Below are positions 48,927 through 59,744 of a stretch of DNA of 64,000 nucleotides, in pieces (position 1 is the first letter of the stretch; the number at the start of each line of letters is the position of its first letter). The DNA lies in NCBI RefSeq assembly GCF_022695595.1, contig NZ_CP074380.1, forward strand, positions 2,349,501 to 2,413,500, read 5' to 3'. The translations under genes and the position numbers were made by a program. The DNA comes from Streptomyces sp. MST-110588. GTDB taxonomy: Bacteria; Actinomycetota; Actinomycetes; Streptomycetales; Streptomycetaceae. Under the pieces are notes generated by a model. The model ran no database searches. It was not told the origin of the DNA and worked only from the letters and a program-made list of their open reading frames with translations.

Positions 48927-50780
48927 TTGAGATCCGGAACCCTTCCACGCTCCGACAGCGGCCGGCACAGAGCCCTGGCGGCCCTCACCGCGCTCCTGCT
49001 CCCCGTGGCGGCCCTCCTCGGCCTGGCCACGGCCACCGACGCCCACGCCGCCGAATCGGCGACCGCCACCTACGTCAAGGTCTCCGACTGGGGAAGCGGC
49101 TTCGAAGGCAGGTGGACGGTCAAGAACACCGGGACCACCACCATCAACGGCTGGACCGTCGAGTGGGACTTCCCCGCCGGCACCACCGTCGGCGCCTTCT
49201 GGGACGCCTCGGTCAGCGGCTCGGGCGGCCACTACACCGCCAAGAACCTGAGCTGGAACGGCACCCTCGCCCCCGGGGCCAGCACCAGCTTCGGGTTCAA
49301 CGGCGCCGGCTCCGGCAGCCCCGCCGGCTGCAAGGTCAACGGCGGGCCCTGTGACGGCACGAGTCCCGACGACACCCCGCCCTCGGCCCCCGGCAAGCCG
49401 GTGGCCGGCTCCGTCACCGACACCTCCGTCCGGCTGACCTGGACCGAGGCCAAGGACGACAAGGGCGTCAAGGACTACGACGTGCTGCGCGACGGCACGA
49501 AGATAGCCACCGTCCCCAAGCTCGCCTACACCGACTCCGGCCTGAAGCCCGGCACCGACTACTCCTACACCGTCCGGGCCCGCGACACCGCCGACCAGGT
49601 CGGCCCGCCCTCCCCCGCCACCGTCGTACGGACCACCGGGGGCGGCGGCGACCCGGAACCGCCCACCGGTGACAAGGTCAAGCTCGGCTACTTCACCGAG
49701 TGGGGCGTCTACGACCGCAACTACCACGTGAAGAACCTGGTCACCTCCGGTTCCGCGGCCAAGCTCACCCACATCAACTACGCCTTCGGCAACGTCCAGG
49801 GCGGCAGGTGCACCGTCGGCGACGCCTACGCCGCCACCGACAAGGCGTACACCGCCGACCAGAGCGTGGACGGCGTCGCCGACACCTGGGACCAGCCGCT
49901 GCGCGGCAACTTCAACCAGCTCAAGAAGCTCAAGGCGAAGTACCCCCACATCAAGGTCCTGTGGTCCTTCGGCGGCTGGACCTGGTCCGGCGGCTTCACC
50001 GACGCGGTCAAGAACCCGGCCGCCTTCGCCGACTCCTGCTACCAGTTGGTCAACGACCCGCGCTGGGCCGGTCTCTTCGACGGCATCGACCTGGACTGGG
50101 AGTACCCCAACGCCTGCGGCCTGTCCTGTGACAGCAGCGGCCCGGCGGCCTTCAGCGAGATGCTCAAGGCCATGCGCGCCAAGTTCGGCAAGCAGCTCGT
50201 CACGGCCGCGATCACCGCCGACGCCTCCGACGGCGGCAAGATCGACAAGGCCGACTACGCGGGCGGCGCGCAGTACGCCGACTGGTACAACGTGATGACG
50301 TACGACTTCTTCGGCGCCTGGGACAAGACCGGCCCCACCGCCCCCCACTCGCCCCTGACGTCCTACCCCGGCATCCCCAAGCAAGACTTCAACACCGACG
50401 CCGCCCTGCAGAAGCTCAAGGCCAAGGGCGTCCCCGCCAAGAAGCTGCTGATCGGCATCGGCTTCTACGGACGCGGCTGGACCGGCGTCACCCAGGACGC
50501 CCCCGGCGGCACCGCCACCGGCCCGGCCCCGGGCAAGTACGAGGCGGGCATCGAGGACTACAAGGTCCTCAAGAGCAGTTGCCCGGCCACCGGCACCGTC
50601 GCGGGCACCGCCTACGCCCGCTGCGGCAGCAACTGGTGGAGCTATGACACCCCGGCCACCATCACCGGGAAGATGGGCTACGCCAAGAAGCAGGGCCTGG
50701 GCGGTGCCTTCTTCTGGGAGTTCAGCGGCGACACCGCCGACGGTGAACTGATGACCGCGATCGACAGCGGTCTGAAGTGA
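48927..50780 (+). CDS. chiC: Secreted GH18 chitinase, CBM2-FnIII-GH18
   Basis: 617 aa from TTG 48927, shortly after an AGGAG. Signal peptide about residues 1-41 (RALAALTALLLPVAALLGLATATDAHA). A family-2 carbohydrate-binding module follows (about 43-145, YVKVSDWGSGFEGRWTVKNTGTTTINGWTVEWDFPAGTTV). Next is a fibronectin type III domain (about 150-235), then a GH18 barrel (about 250-617). The catalytic motif DGIDLDWEYP spans residues 385-394, with Glu392 as acid/base. SFGGWTWSGGF is the second conserved strand. It hydrolyses crystalline chitin outside the cell, giving chitobiose that feeds the DasR/PTS circuit. It matches the ChiC-type enzyme of S. coelicolor in domain order. A strong terminator follows. 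Confidence 0.94.
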   Translation: MRSGTLPRSDSGRHRALAALTALLLPVAALLGLATATDAHAAESATATYVKVSDWGSGFEGRWTVKNTGTTTINGWTVEWDFPAGTTVGAFWDASVSGSGGHYTAKNLSWNGTLAPGASTSFGFNGAGSGSPAGCKVNGGPCDGTSPDDTPPSAPGKPVAGSVTDTSVRLTWTEAKDDKGVKDYDVLRDGTKIATVPKLAYTDSGLKPGTDYSYTVRARDTADQVGPPSPATVVRTTGGGGDPEPPTGDKVKLGYFTEWGVYDRNYHVKNLVTSGSAAKLTHINYAFGNVQGGRCTVGDAYAATDKAYTADQSVDGVADTWDQPLRGNFNQLKKLKAKYPHIKVLWSFGGWTWSGGFTDAVKNPAAFADSCYQLVNDPRWAGLFDGIDLDWEYPNACGLSCDSSGPAAFSEMLKAMRAKFGKQLVTAAITADASDGGKIDKADYAGGAQYADWYNVMTYDFFGAWDKTGPTAPHSPLTSYPGIPKQDFNTDAALQKLKAKGVPAKKLLIGIGFYGRGWTGVTQDAPGGTATGPAPGKYEAGIEDYKVLKSSCPATGTVAGTAYARCGSNWWSYDTPATITGKMGYAKKQGLGGAFFWEFSGDTADGELMTAIDSGLK

Positions 50781-50847
50781 CGACAGCGATGACAGTGACG
50801 ACGGACATCACGGCCTGACCGGGCCCCGCACGATCCGTCCCCGGACC

Positions 50848-50883
50848 GGCCGGGGAGGCGGTGTCGCCCCCGCCTCCCCGGCC
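50848..50883 (+). terminator. Terminator of the chitinase gene
   Basis: GGCCGGGGAGGCGG (50848-50861) and CCGCCTCCCCGGCC (50870-50883), perfect 14-bp stem and 8-nt loop, 68 bp past the stop. Confidence 0.8.
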
Positions 50884-50971
50884 TCACCACGCGTGCCGGG
50901 CAAACTCAGGCGACATTCACCCTCCCCCAGACTCCGTCCGGGGGCACCCCCAACCAACGAGCTCCCCTTAT

Positions 50972-51421
50972 TTAAGCCACATTGACTCGTTGCCCCGGAG
51001 GCGCCGCCTCCAGCCAGGCGAGGAAGCCGGTGAGCGCGTCCTCGCTCATCGCCAGCTCCAGACGCGTACCGCGGTGCCGGCACGCGAGCACGGTCGAGTC
51101 GGAGAGCAGCGCCAGCTCCTCCTCGCCCTGCGGGGTGCGCCGCTGGAGGACTTCGATGGAGGACCGCTCCAGTAGGCGACGGGGCCGGGGCGCGTACGAG
51201 AAGACGCGGAACCACTCGATCCGGTCACCGTTGTAGCGCGCGACGCCGTAGATCCAGCCCTTGCCGCTGAAATCGTCCTCTTCCTCGGGGACGTTCCAGC
51301 GCAGACTGCAGTCGAACGTCCCGCCGGACCGCTGGATCAGCCGCCGCCTCAGTCCGAAGACGAAGAGCCCCAGCAGTACCAGGACGACGATCGCGCCGCT
51401 CACAAGCAGAGCGAGGACCAT
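50972..51421 (-). CDS. DUF2550-family membrane-anchored protein
   Basis: 149 aa from ATG 51421, with GAGGAGG nine bases upstream. One N-terminal membrane helix (MVLALLVSGAIVVLVLLGLFVFGLRRRL) precedes a polar beta-rich cytoplasmic domain: GGTFDCSLRWNVPEEEDDFSGKGWIYGVARYNGDRIEWFRVFSYAPRPRRLLERSSIEVLQRRTPQGEEELALLSDSTVLACRHRGTRLELAMSEDALTGFLAWLEAAPPG. DUF2550 genes sit directly behind atpC in most actinobacteria, as here, but the role is unknown. A terminator hairpin separates it from atpC, so it is partly uncoupled from the operon. Confidence 0.88.
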   Translation of the reverse strand: MVLALLVSGAIVVLVLLGLFVFGLRRRLIQRSGGTFDCSLRWNVPEEEDDFSGKGWIYGVARYNGDRIEWFRVFSYAPRPRRLLERSSIEVLQRRTPQGEEELALLSDSTVLACRHRGTRLELAMSEDALTGFLAWLEAAPPGQRVNVA

Positions 51422-51467
51422 CTCCACCGACCTCCTCGCCTTATATTCGGGAAACAATCCTGCATTG

Positions 51468-51517
51468 CCTCAGCCGCGGGCCGCCCTGGAAGATTCCAGC
51501 GCAGCCCGCGGCTGAGG
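51468..51517 (-). terminator. atp operon terminator
   Basis: CCTCAGCCGCGGGC (51468-51481) and its exact complement 51504-51517 form a 14-bp stem. An inner CTGGAA-GA-TTCCAG stem lies in the loop. It begins 24 bp after the atpC stop. Confidence 0.8.
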
Positions 51518-51540
51518 GACGTGCCTCGTCGGTGGAGGGC

Positions 51541-51924
51541 TCAGTGAACGCCCGCCACCGCACGCAGCCGGACATCGGCGCGGCGCTCGGCGGCTGCATC
51601 GGCCTCCGACTTCGCCCGCTCCAAGGCCCGCTCCGCGCGCTGGACATCGATTTCGTCCGACAGTTCGGCGATCTCCGCGAGCAGAGACAGCTTGTTGTCG
51701 GCGAAGGAGATGAAGCCGCCGTGCACCGCGGCGACGACGGTGCCGTCCCCGCTCTCACCGGTCGTACGGATCGTCACCGGTCCCGACTCCAGCACACCGA
51801 GCAGCGGCTGGTGTCCGGGCATGACGCCGATGTCGCCCGACGAGGTGCGCGCGACGACCAGGCTGGCCTCGCCGGACCAGACCTGACGGTCCGCGGCGAC
51901 CAACTCGACGTGCAGCTCAGCCAC
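51541..51924 (-). CDS. atpC: ATP synthase epsilon subunit
   Basis: 127 aa from GTG 51924 (VAELHVELVAADRQVWSGEASLVVARTSSGDIGVMPGHQPLLGVLESGPVTIR). The upstream frame has no ribosome site and is rejected. The N-terminal beta sandwich is complete; the C-terminal helices (SDEIDVQRAERALERAKSEADAAAERRADVRLRAVAG) can extend to inhibit F1. Last gene of the atp operon, followed by the operon terminator. 111 bp separates it from atpD. Confidence 0.95.
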   Translation of the reverse strand: MAELHVELVAADRQVWSGEASLVVARTSSGDIGVMPGHQPLLGVLESGPVTIRTTGESGDGTVVAAVHGGFISFADNKLSLLAEIAELSDEIDVQRAERALERAKSEADAAAERRADVRLRAVAGVH

Positions 51925-52035
51925 GATGGCTCCTCGGGTCTCCACCTGCCTGGCTCGGCAGATGTTGGGTCGAATACTAGTGGGCGTGAGCACCGGGGGC
52001 GGCCACCGGCCGCCCCCGGAACACGAGCACGGGGC

Positions 52036-54416
<2,381 letters not shown>

Positions 54417-54436
54417 TGGTCAGGTCCCTTCCGTCG

Positions 54437-56029
54437 TCACTTGCTGGTGCTGACCGGAGCGTCCTCACCGAGCAGCTTGCCGTCCGAGGTCTCGAACTGC
54501 TGCTTGAAGGTGGCGACGGAGTCGGTGAGGGCCTGGATGGTGTCGTCCGACATCTTCGCGCCCTCCAGGATGCTGTTCAGCAGCTCCTTCTTCTCCCGGT
54601 TCATGTAGTCCAGGAGCTCCCGCTCGAAGCGGCGGATGTCCTCCACCGGCACGTCGTCCATCTTGCCGGTGGTGCCGGCCCAGATGGAGACGACCTGCTC
54701 CTCGACGGGGTACGGGGCGTACTGGCTCTGCTTGAGCAGCTCGGTCATCCGCTTGCCGCGCTCGAGCTGGGACTTGGAGGCCGCGTCCAGGTCGGAACCG
54801 AAGGCGGCGAACGCCTCCAGCTCGCGGTACTGGGCGAGGTCCACGCGGAGCCGGCCGGAGACCTGGCGCATGGCCTTGTGCTGGGCGGAGCCACCGACGC
54901 GGGAGACGGAGATACCCACGTTCAGCGCCGGGCGCTGGCCCGCGTTGAACAGGTCGGACTCCAGGAAGCACTGGCCGTCGGTGATGGAGATGACGTTGGT
55001 CGGGATGAACGCCGACACGTCGTTCGCCTTGGTCTCCACGATCGGCAGACCCGTCATCGAACCGGCGCCGAGCTCGTCCGAGAGCTTCGCGCAGCGCTCC
55101 AGGAGACGCGAGTGCAGGTAGAAGACGTCACCCGGGTACGCCTCACGGCCCGGCGGGCGGCGCAGCAGCAGCGACACGGCGCGGTAGGCGTCGGCCTGCT
55201 TCGACAGGTCGTCGAAGATGATCAGGACGTGCTTGCCCTGGTACATCCAGTGCTGGCCGATGGCCGAGCCGGTGTACGGCGCCAGGTACTTGAAGCCGGC
55301 CGGGTCGGACGCCGGGGCCGCGACGATCGTCGTGTACTCCAGGGCGCCGGCCTCCTCCAGCGCACCGCGCACGGACGCGATGGTGGAGCCCTTCTGGCCG
55401 ATGGCGACGTAGATGCAGCGGACCTGCTTCTTCGGGTCGCCCGAGCGCCAGTTGTCGCGCTGGTTGATGATGGTGTCGACGGCCAGAGCGGTCTTGCCGG
55501 TCTGGCGGTCGCCGATGATGAGCTGACGCTGGCCACGGCCGATCGGCACCATCGAGTCGACGGCCTTGTAGCCGGTCTGCATCGGCTCGTGGACCGACTT
55601 GCGGACCATGACGCCGGGAGCCTGCAGCTCCAGGGCGCGGCGGCCCTCGGACTCGATCTCGCCGAGGCCGTCGATCGGGTTGCCCAGCGGGTCGACGACG
55701 CGGCCGAGGTAGCCCTCGCCCACGGCGACCGAGAGCACCTCACCGGTGCGGCGCACCGGCTGGCCCTCCTCGATGCCGCTGAACTCACCGAGGACAACCG
55801 CGCCGATCTCGCGCTCTTCCAGGTTCAGCGCGAGACCGAGCGTGCCGTCCTCGAACTCCAGCAGCTCGTTCGCCATCGCCGAGGGAAGGCCCTCGACATG
55901 CGCGATGCCGTCACCGGCATCGCTGACCGTCCCGACCTCCTCGCGCGAGGCCGCGTCCGGCTTGTACGCCTGGACGAAGTTCTCCAGCGCGTCCCGGATC
56001 TCCTCCGGCCGGATCGTGAGCTCCGCCAT
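54437..56029 (-). CDS. atpA: ATP synthase alpha subunit
   Basis: 530 aa. Non-catalytic nucleotide-binding F1 subunit: Walker [66 protein letters not shown], and [31 protein letters not shown]. The C-terminal tail ([15 protein letters not shown]) is slightly extended, as in other actinobacteria. 121 bp, including an intra-operon hairpin, separate it from atpH. Confidence 0.98.
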   Translation of the reverse strand: MAELTIRPEEIRDALENFVQAYKPDAASREEVGTVSDAGDGIAHVEGLPSAMANELLEFEDGTLGLALNLEEREIGAVVLGEFSGIEEGQPVRRTGEVLSVAVGEGYLGRVVDPLGNPIDGLGEIESEGRRALELQAPGVMVRKSVHEPMQTGYKAVDSMVPIGRGQRQLIIGDRQTGKTALAVDTIINQRDNWRSGDPKKQVRCIYVAIGQKGSTIASVRGALEEAGALEYTTIVAAPASDPAGFKYLAPYTGSAIGQHWMYQGKHVLIIFDDLSKQADAYRAVSLLLRRPPGREAYPGDVFYLHSRLLERCAKLSDELGAGSMTGLPIVETKANDVSAFIPTNVISITDGQCFLESDLFNAGQRPALNVGISVSRVGGSAQHKAMRQVSGRLRVDLAQYRELEAFAAFGSDLDAASKSQLERGKRMTELLKQSQYAPYPVEEQVVSIWAGTTGKMDDVPVEDIRRFERELLDYMNREKKELLNSILEGAKMSDDTIQALTDSVATFKQQFETSDGKLLGEDAPVSTSK

Positions 56030-56075
56030 CTGGGTTCCCTGCTCTCCTTGTTGGGCCCGAAGTTACTTGCGGCAT

Positions 56076-56094
56076 CCGGGGGCTTTTCCCCCGG
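56076..56094 (-). other. Intra-operon hairpin between atpH and atpA
   Basis: CCGGGGG-CTTTT-CCCCCGG, a 7-bp perfect stem in the 121-bp gap. No U-tract follows on the minus strand, so RNA processing or stability control of the long atp mRNA is more likely than termination. Confidence 0.5.
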
Positions 56095-56150
56095 AGGGTT
56101 CCGCTTACGGCCCAACTCGGGCCGCCGTACTTGTTGAGTTGGTGGCTGGG

Positions 56151-56966
56151 TCAGCCGGCCATCCGCCGGGTCGCCTCTTCGAGGCGGTCCGCGATGGTCC
56201 CGTTGATGACCTCGTCGCCGATCCGCACTTGCATCCCGCCCAGGACCTCGGGGTCCACGTCGAGGTTCAGGTGGACCTGCCGGCCGTAGATCCCGGCCAG
56301 CGCGGCGCCCAGGCGCTCCCGCTGGCTGTCGCTGATCGGCACGGCGGAGGTGACCACCGCGACCATGCGGCCCCGGCGGTTCGCGGCCAGCTTCGTCAGG
56401 GCGTCGAGCCCCGCTTCCAGGCTACGGCCCCGCGGCTGCGCGACAAGACGGACCACGAGCCGCTCGGTGACCGGGTTGGCCCGGCCGCCCAGCAGCGAGC
56501 GCAGCAGCCCGGCCTTGGCCGTGGCGTCCGCCCTGGCGTCGGTCAGCGCCGAGCGCAGCTCGCTGGACGAGGCGACGATCCGGCCGAAGCGGAACAGCTC
56601 GTCCTCGACGTCGTCCAGGTCGCCGGTCCGCTGCGCCGCGGTGAGGTCGGCGCTGTACGCCAGCTCCTCCAGCGCGTCCGTCAGGTCGCGCGAGCGCGAC
56701 CAGCGGGAGCGGACCATGCCGGAGACCAGATCGACGGTCTCGCCGCCGACCTGGCTGCCCAGCAGGCGCCCGGCCAGCTCGGCCTTGGCCTCGCCGGCCT
56801 GCGACGGGTCGGTCAGGACCCGGCGCAGCGACACCTCGCGGTCGAGCAGAGCGGTGACGGCGGCCAGCTCCTCGGCGAGCAGTGCCGCGTCGACGGCCGT
56901 GTTGTCCGTCAGCGCGTCCAGGCGCTCGCGTGCGGAGGCCAGCGCCTCGCGGCTCGCTCCGTTCAT
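56151..56966 (-). CDS. atpH: ATP synthase delta subunit
   Basis: 271 aa, the long actinobacterial form (about 180 in E. coli). The peripheral-stalk OSCP fold is visible: N-terminal MNGASREALASARERLDALTDNTAVDAALLAEELAAVTALLDREVSLRRVLTDPSQAGEAK and C-terminal GRMVAVVTSAVPISDSQRERLGAALAGIYGRQVHLNLDVDPEVLGGMQVRIGDEVINGTIADRLEEATRRM. It links F1 to subunit b. The start overlaps the atpF stop by four bases. Confidence 0.96.
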   Translation of the reverse strand: MNGASREALASARERLDALTDNTAVDAALLAEELAAVTALLDREVSLRRVLTDPSQAGEAKAELAGRLLGSQVGGETVDLVSGMVRSRWSRSRDLTDALEELAYSADLTAAQRTGDLDDVEDELFRFGRIVASSSELRSALTDARADATAKAGLLRSLLGGRANPVTERLVVRLVAQPRGRSLEAGLDALTKLAANRRGRMVAVVTSAVPISDSQRERLGAALAGIYGRQVHLNLDVDPEVLGGMQVRIGDEVINGTIADRLEEATRRMAG

Positions 56967-57535
56967 CGTCCGGCCTCGGCCTTCGTCGCTTCCGCCGCCG
57001 CCTTGGCCTCGAGCTCGTCGAGGAAGCGGTCGATGGTGCGGCTCTGCCGGGCGTGGTCCTCCAGGGACTCGCCGACGAGCTTGCCGGCCAGGTCGGTGGC
57101 GAGCTTGCCGACGTCCTGGCGCAGGGTCAGCGCCGCCTGCTTGCGGTCCGCCTCGATCTGGGCGTGACCGGCAGCGATGATCTCCTCACGCTGCCGCTGG
57201 CCCTCGGCGCGCATCTCGGCGATGAGCGTGGCGCCCTGCTCCTGTGCCTCCTGGCGCAGGCGCGCGGCCTCGTGGCGGGCTTCGGCGAGCTGGGCCCGGT
57301 AGTCCTCCAGGACCTGCTGAGCCTCGGCCTGGGCGGCCTCGGCCTTCTCCATACCACCCTCGATCGCCGCGCGGCGCTCGTCCAGAACCTTGTTGATGTT
57401 CGGGAGGAGCTTCTTGGCGAGGAAGCCGAAGACGATGAAGAAGGCGATCAGGCCGATGACAAGCTCTGGGATCGGCGGGAACAGGGGGTTCTCGGGAACC
57501 TCCACGTCCGACGCCATGTGTACCAGGGCGATCAC
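56963..57535 (-). CDS. atpF: ATP synthase b subunit
   Basis: 190 aa from GTG 57535, with GGAAGG seven bases upstream. One N-terminal membrane helix (IPELVIGLIAFFIVFGFLAKKLLPNI) and a long coiled coil (residues ~45-170) rich in Ala, Glu, Gln. It is the peripheral-stalk dimer that holds F1 to subunit a. MASDVEV a few codons in is an alternative start. Confidence 0.95.
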   Translation of the reverse strand: MIALVHMASDVEVPENPLFPPIPELVIGLIAFFIVFGFLAKKLLPNINKVLDERRAAIEGGMEKAEAAQAEAQQVLEDYRAQLAEARHEAARLRQEAQEQGATLIAEMRAEGQRQREEIIAAGHAQIEADRKQAALTLRQDVGKLATDLAGKLVGESLEDHARQSRTIDRFLDELEAKAAAEATKAEAGR

Positions 57536-57579
57536 ATCAGTGCCTTCCGTCTAAAAGGATTGGTCGCGATGTGTTTCGT

Positions 57580-57900
<321 letters not shown>

Positions 57901-57927
57901 TTATTACTGGGCGGGGAGGCGGGGTGC

Positions 57928-58740
57928 TCAGTGGTGCTCGGCGAGCGCGCCCTGAACGTAGTTGCAGGCCAGGAGCACGAAGACATACGCCTGAACGGCC
58001 TGGATGAAGATCTCGAAGGCGGTCATCACGATGGCCATCACGAAGGACGCGCCCGCGTAGACGACGCCGACACCGTTGAGCATGTACCAGCTCGCGATGG
58101 TGAACATCAGGATCAGCATGTGACCCGCGAACATGTTCGCGAAGAGCCGGACCGCGTGGGTGAAAGGCCGGATGATCAGGTGCTGGAGCAGCTCCAGGCC
58201 CATGATCAGCGGAAGGATCGGGCCGAGGGACTTGTCGTAGCCCGTGATGTTCTTCAGACCGCCGATGAAGCCGTGCTTCTTGAACGTCAGGGACAGCCAC
58301 AGGACGTAGACGACCAGCGCCAGGCCGATGGGGAAGGCGATGACCGAGGTCACCGGGAAGGCGGCGACCGGGACGATGGACCAGAGATTCATGATCCATA
58401 CGAAGAAGAACAGCGAGACCATGAAGGGGACGTACTTCTCGCCCTCCTTCTTGCCGAGCGCGTCATAGACGAGCCCGCGGCGCACGAAGTCGTAGCCCGC
58501 CTCACCGATCATCTGCAGCTTGCCCGGCACCACCTTGGCGCGGCCGAAGGCGGCCCAGAAGAACCACACGACGACAACCGTGCTGAGCAGAGCCAGCAGC
58601 ATCGGCTTGTTGAAGTTGAAATCACCGATGGTGAAGAGGGGCTCGAAGACGAACGAATGAAGGCCGGGGGCCTCGAAGCCACACCCCGGGATGAAGAGGT
58701 GGCACTCCGTGTCGAAGGCGAGCATCGTTTCAGCACTCAC
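57928..58740 (-). CDS. atpB: ATP synthase a subunit
   Basis: 270 aa from GTG 58740 (VSAETMLAFDTECHLFIPGCGFEAPGLHSF), six bases after AAGGAG. A longer frame to 58806 is rejected for lack of a site. Six membrane helices; the essential Arg lies in FTHAVRLFANMFAGHMLILMF next to the c-ring. FAFLIN-type conserved helix 5 and the C-terminal AVQAYVFVLLACNYVQGALAEHH are present. It is the stator half-channel. The 260-bp gap upstream suggests a second promoter. Confidence 0.96.
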   Translation of the reverse strand: MSAETMLAFDTECHLFIPGCGFEAPGLHSFVFEPLFTIGDFNFNKPMLLALLSTVVVVWFFWAAFGRAKVVPGKLQMIGEAGYDFVRRGLVYDALGKKEGEKYVPFMVSLFFFVWIMNLWSIVPVAAFPVTSVIAFPIGLALVVYVLWLSLTFKKHGFIGGLKNITGYDKSLGPILPLIMGLELLQHLIIRPFTHAVRLFANMFAGHMLILMFTIASWYMLNGVGVVYAGASFVMAIVMTAFEIFIQAVQAYVFVLLACNYVQGALAEHH

Positions 58741-58934
58741 CGCGAGCTCCTTCAGCGTGGCGCATGGGTACGGCAACCTCGTTGTGTCGGCGCGGCGTTG
58801 AGCCACGGAGCGGCACTGGACTGGTCTTACGGATTGAGGGGCGGCTGGCCGGCGTGGGGCCGGGCCGGATCACAGGCATCGGCCGCGAGCACTGCACGTT
58901 CCACCTCGTGGAACTCGGAAGCGCAGCCGCCTGC

Positions 58935-58966
58935 GCCAACTGTGCCGCAGTTGGCACCGGACGATA
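58935..58966 (-). promoter_or_regulatory. Possible atpB promoter/leader element with inverted repeat
   Basis: On the minus strand a TANNNT-type TATCGT (58961-58966) is followed by the inverted repeat GCCAACTG-N5-CAGTTGGC (58935-58955). This lies in the 264-bp atpI-atpB gap. The repeat would lie at the start of the transcript or cover its promoter. No good -35 is visible. Confidence 0.35.
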
Positions 58967-59004
58967 GCAGGCTCCGGGAGGGGCTTTTATTCCGGCCCTA
59001 CGCC

Positions 59005-59442
59005 TCACGTCGCCGGTCCCGCCGTCTTGGGCGTCTTCGTCTCGGCGGAATCGGGATCCACGTACAGGATTTTCGCCTTCATGTGTCCGCGGGTCTGCGC
59101 GGCGATCCACACCAGCACCGCCCCGAGCAGCGTGAACGCGAATGCCTTGGGTTCGAAGAACGTGGCGTCCTTGAACACCAGGACGAAGACCGCCATGAGT
59201 CCGATCTGCACGGTGTACAGCAGCAGACCCATCATCTGGAACAACTGCGGCAGCTTTTTGGCGGTCTGCTGGAGCACGACGAGGCTGGACCCCATCAGCG
59301 CCACGACCAGGAGCGTGCCCACGCCGGCCCCGACCGCTCCCTGCCCGCCCGCGACCACACCGCTGACCGCGGCGGCGATCACGCCGACGGCGAGAGTGGG
59401 TACGAGGGCATGGAGGAAAAGTCGGGCGTCATTCGACTGCAT
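59005..59442 (-). CDS. atpI: AtpI-like ATP synthase assembly protein
   Basis: 145 aa from ATG 59442 (MQSNDARLFLHALVPTLAVGVIAAAVSGVVAGGQGAVGAGVGTLLVVALM). Four membrane helices, consistent with the UncI/AtpI role in c-ring assembly or ion supply. QQTAKKLPQLFQMMGLLLYTVQIGLMAVFVLVFKDATFFEPKAFAFTLLGAVLVWIAAQ is the second half. The tail VDPDSAETKTPKTAGPAT is polar. First gene of the atp operon; the longer ORF to 59535 is low-complexity and rejected. Confidence 0.88.
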   Translation of the reverse strand: MQSNDARLFLHALVPTLAVGVIAAAVSGVVAGGQGAVGAGVGTLLVVALMGSSLVVLQQTAKKLPQLFQMMGLLLYTVQIGLMAVFVLVFKDATFFEPKAFAFTLLGAVLVWIAAQTRGHMKAKILYVDPDSAETKTPKTAGPAT

Positions 59443-59744
59443 GGCGGCGCTCCGGCATGGGGTGGGGGTGGTGTCGTCGGGGACGAGCGTAGACCCGGGC
59501 CGAGGAGGAACCTTGAGGCCCAAGGACGGTCGCACTCCAGTCCTTCGGCTCTGTCACCGGGTTTCGTGAACGGTATCACAAACTATTTGATGAGGTCTTT
59601 ACCTGCTCGGTGTGCTACCCGTCACACGTGAGCAGTAATCCGCGCGTCAGAGCGCTGACAGGCTGCGGTATGTCTGCTATGGCGGCGGAAAGTCCGGATC
59701 CCGAACACGTTTGGCGTGATCGAATCCCCCGTTCCGGTGGCGGT
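59443..59744. other. 302-bp region upstream of atpI
   Basis: No gene. It contains an A/T-rich patch (about 59571-59600), the likely atp operon promoter, and an imperfect hairpin at 59604-59634 (TGCTC...GAGCA with inner GTGTG/CACAC). I could not fix a convincing -35/-10 pair. Confidence 0.4.
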
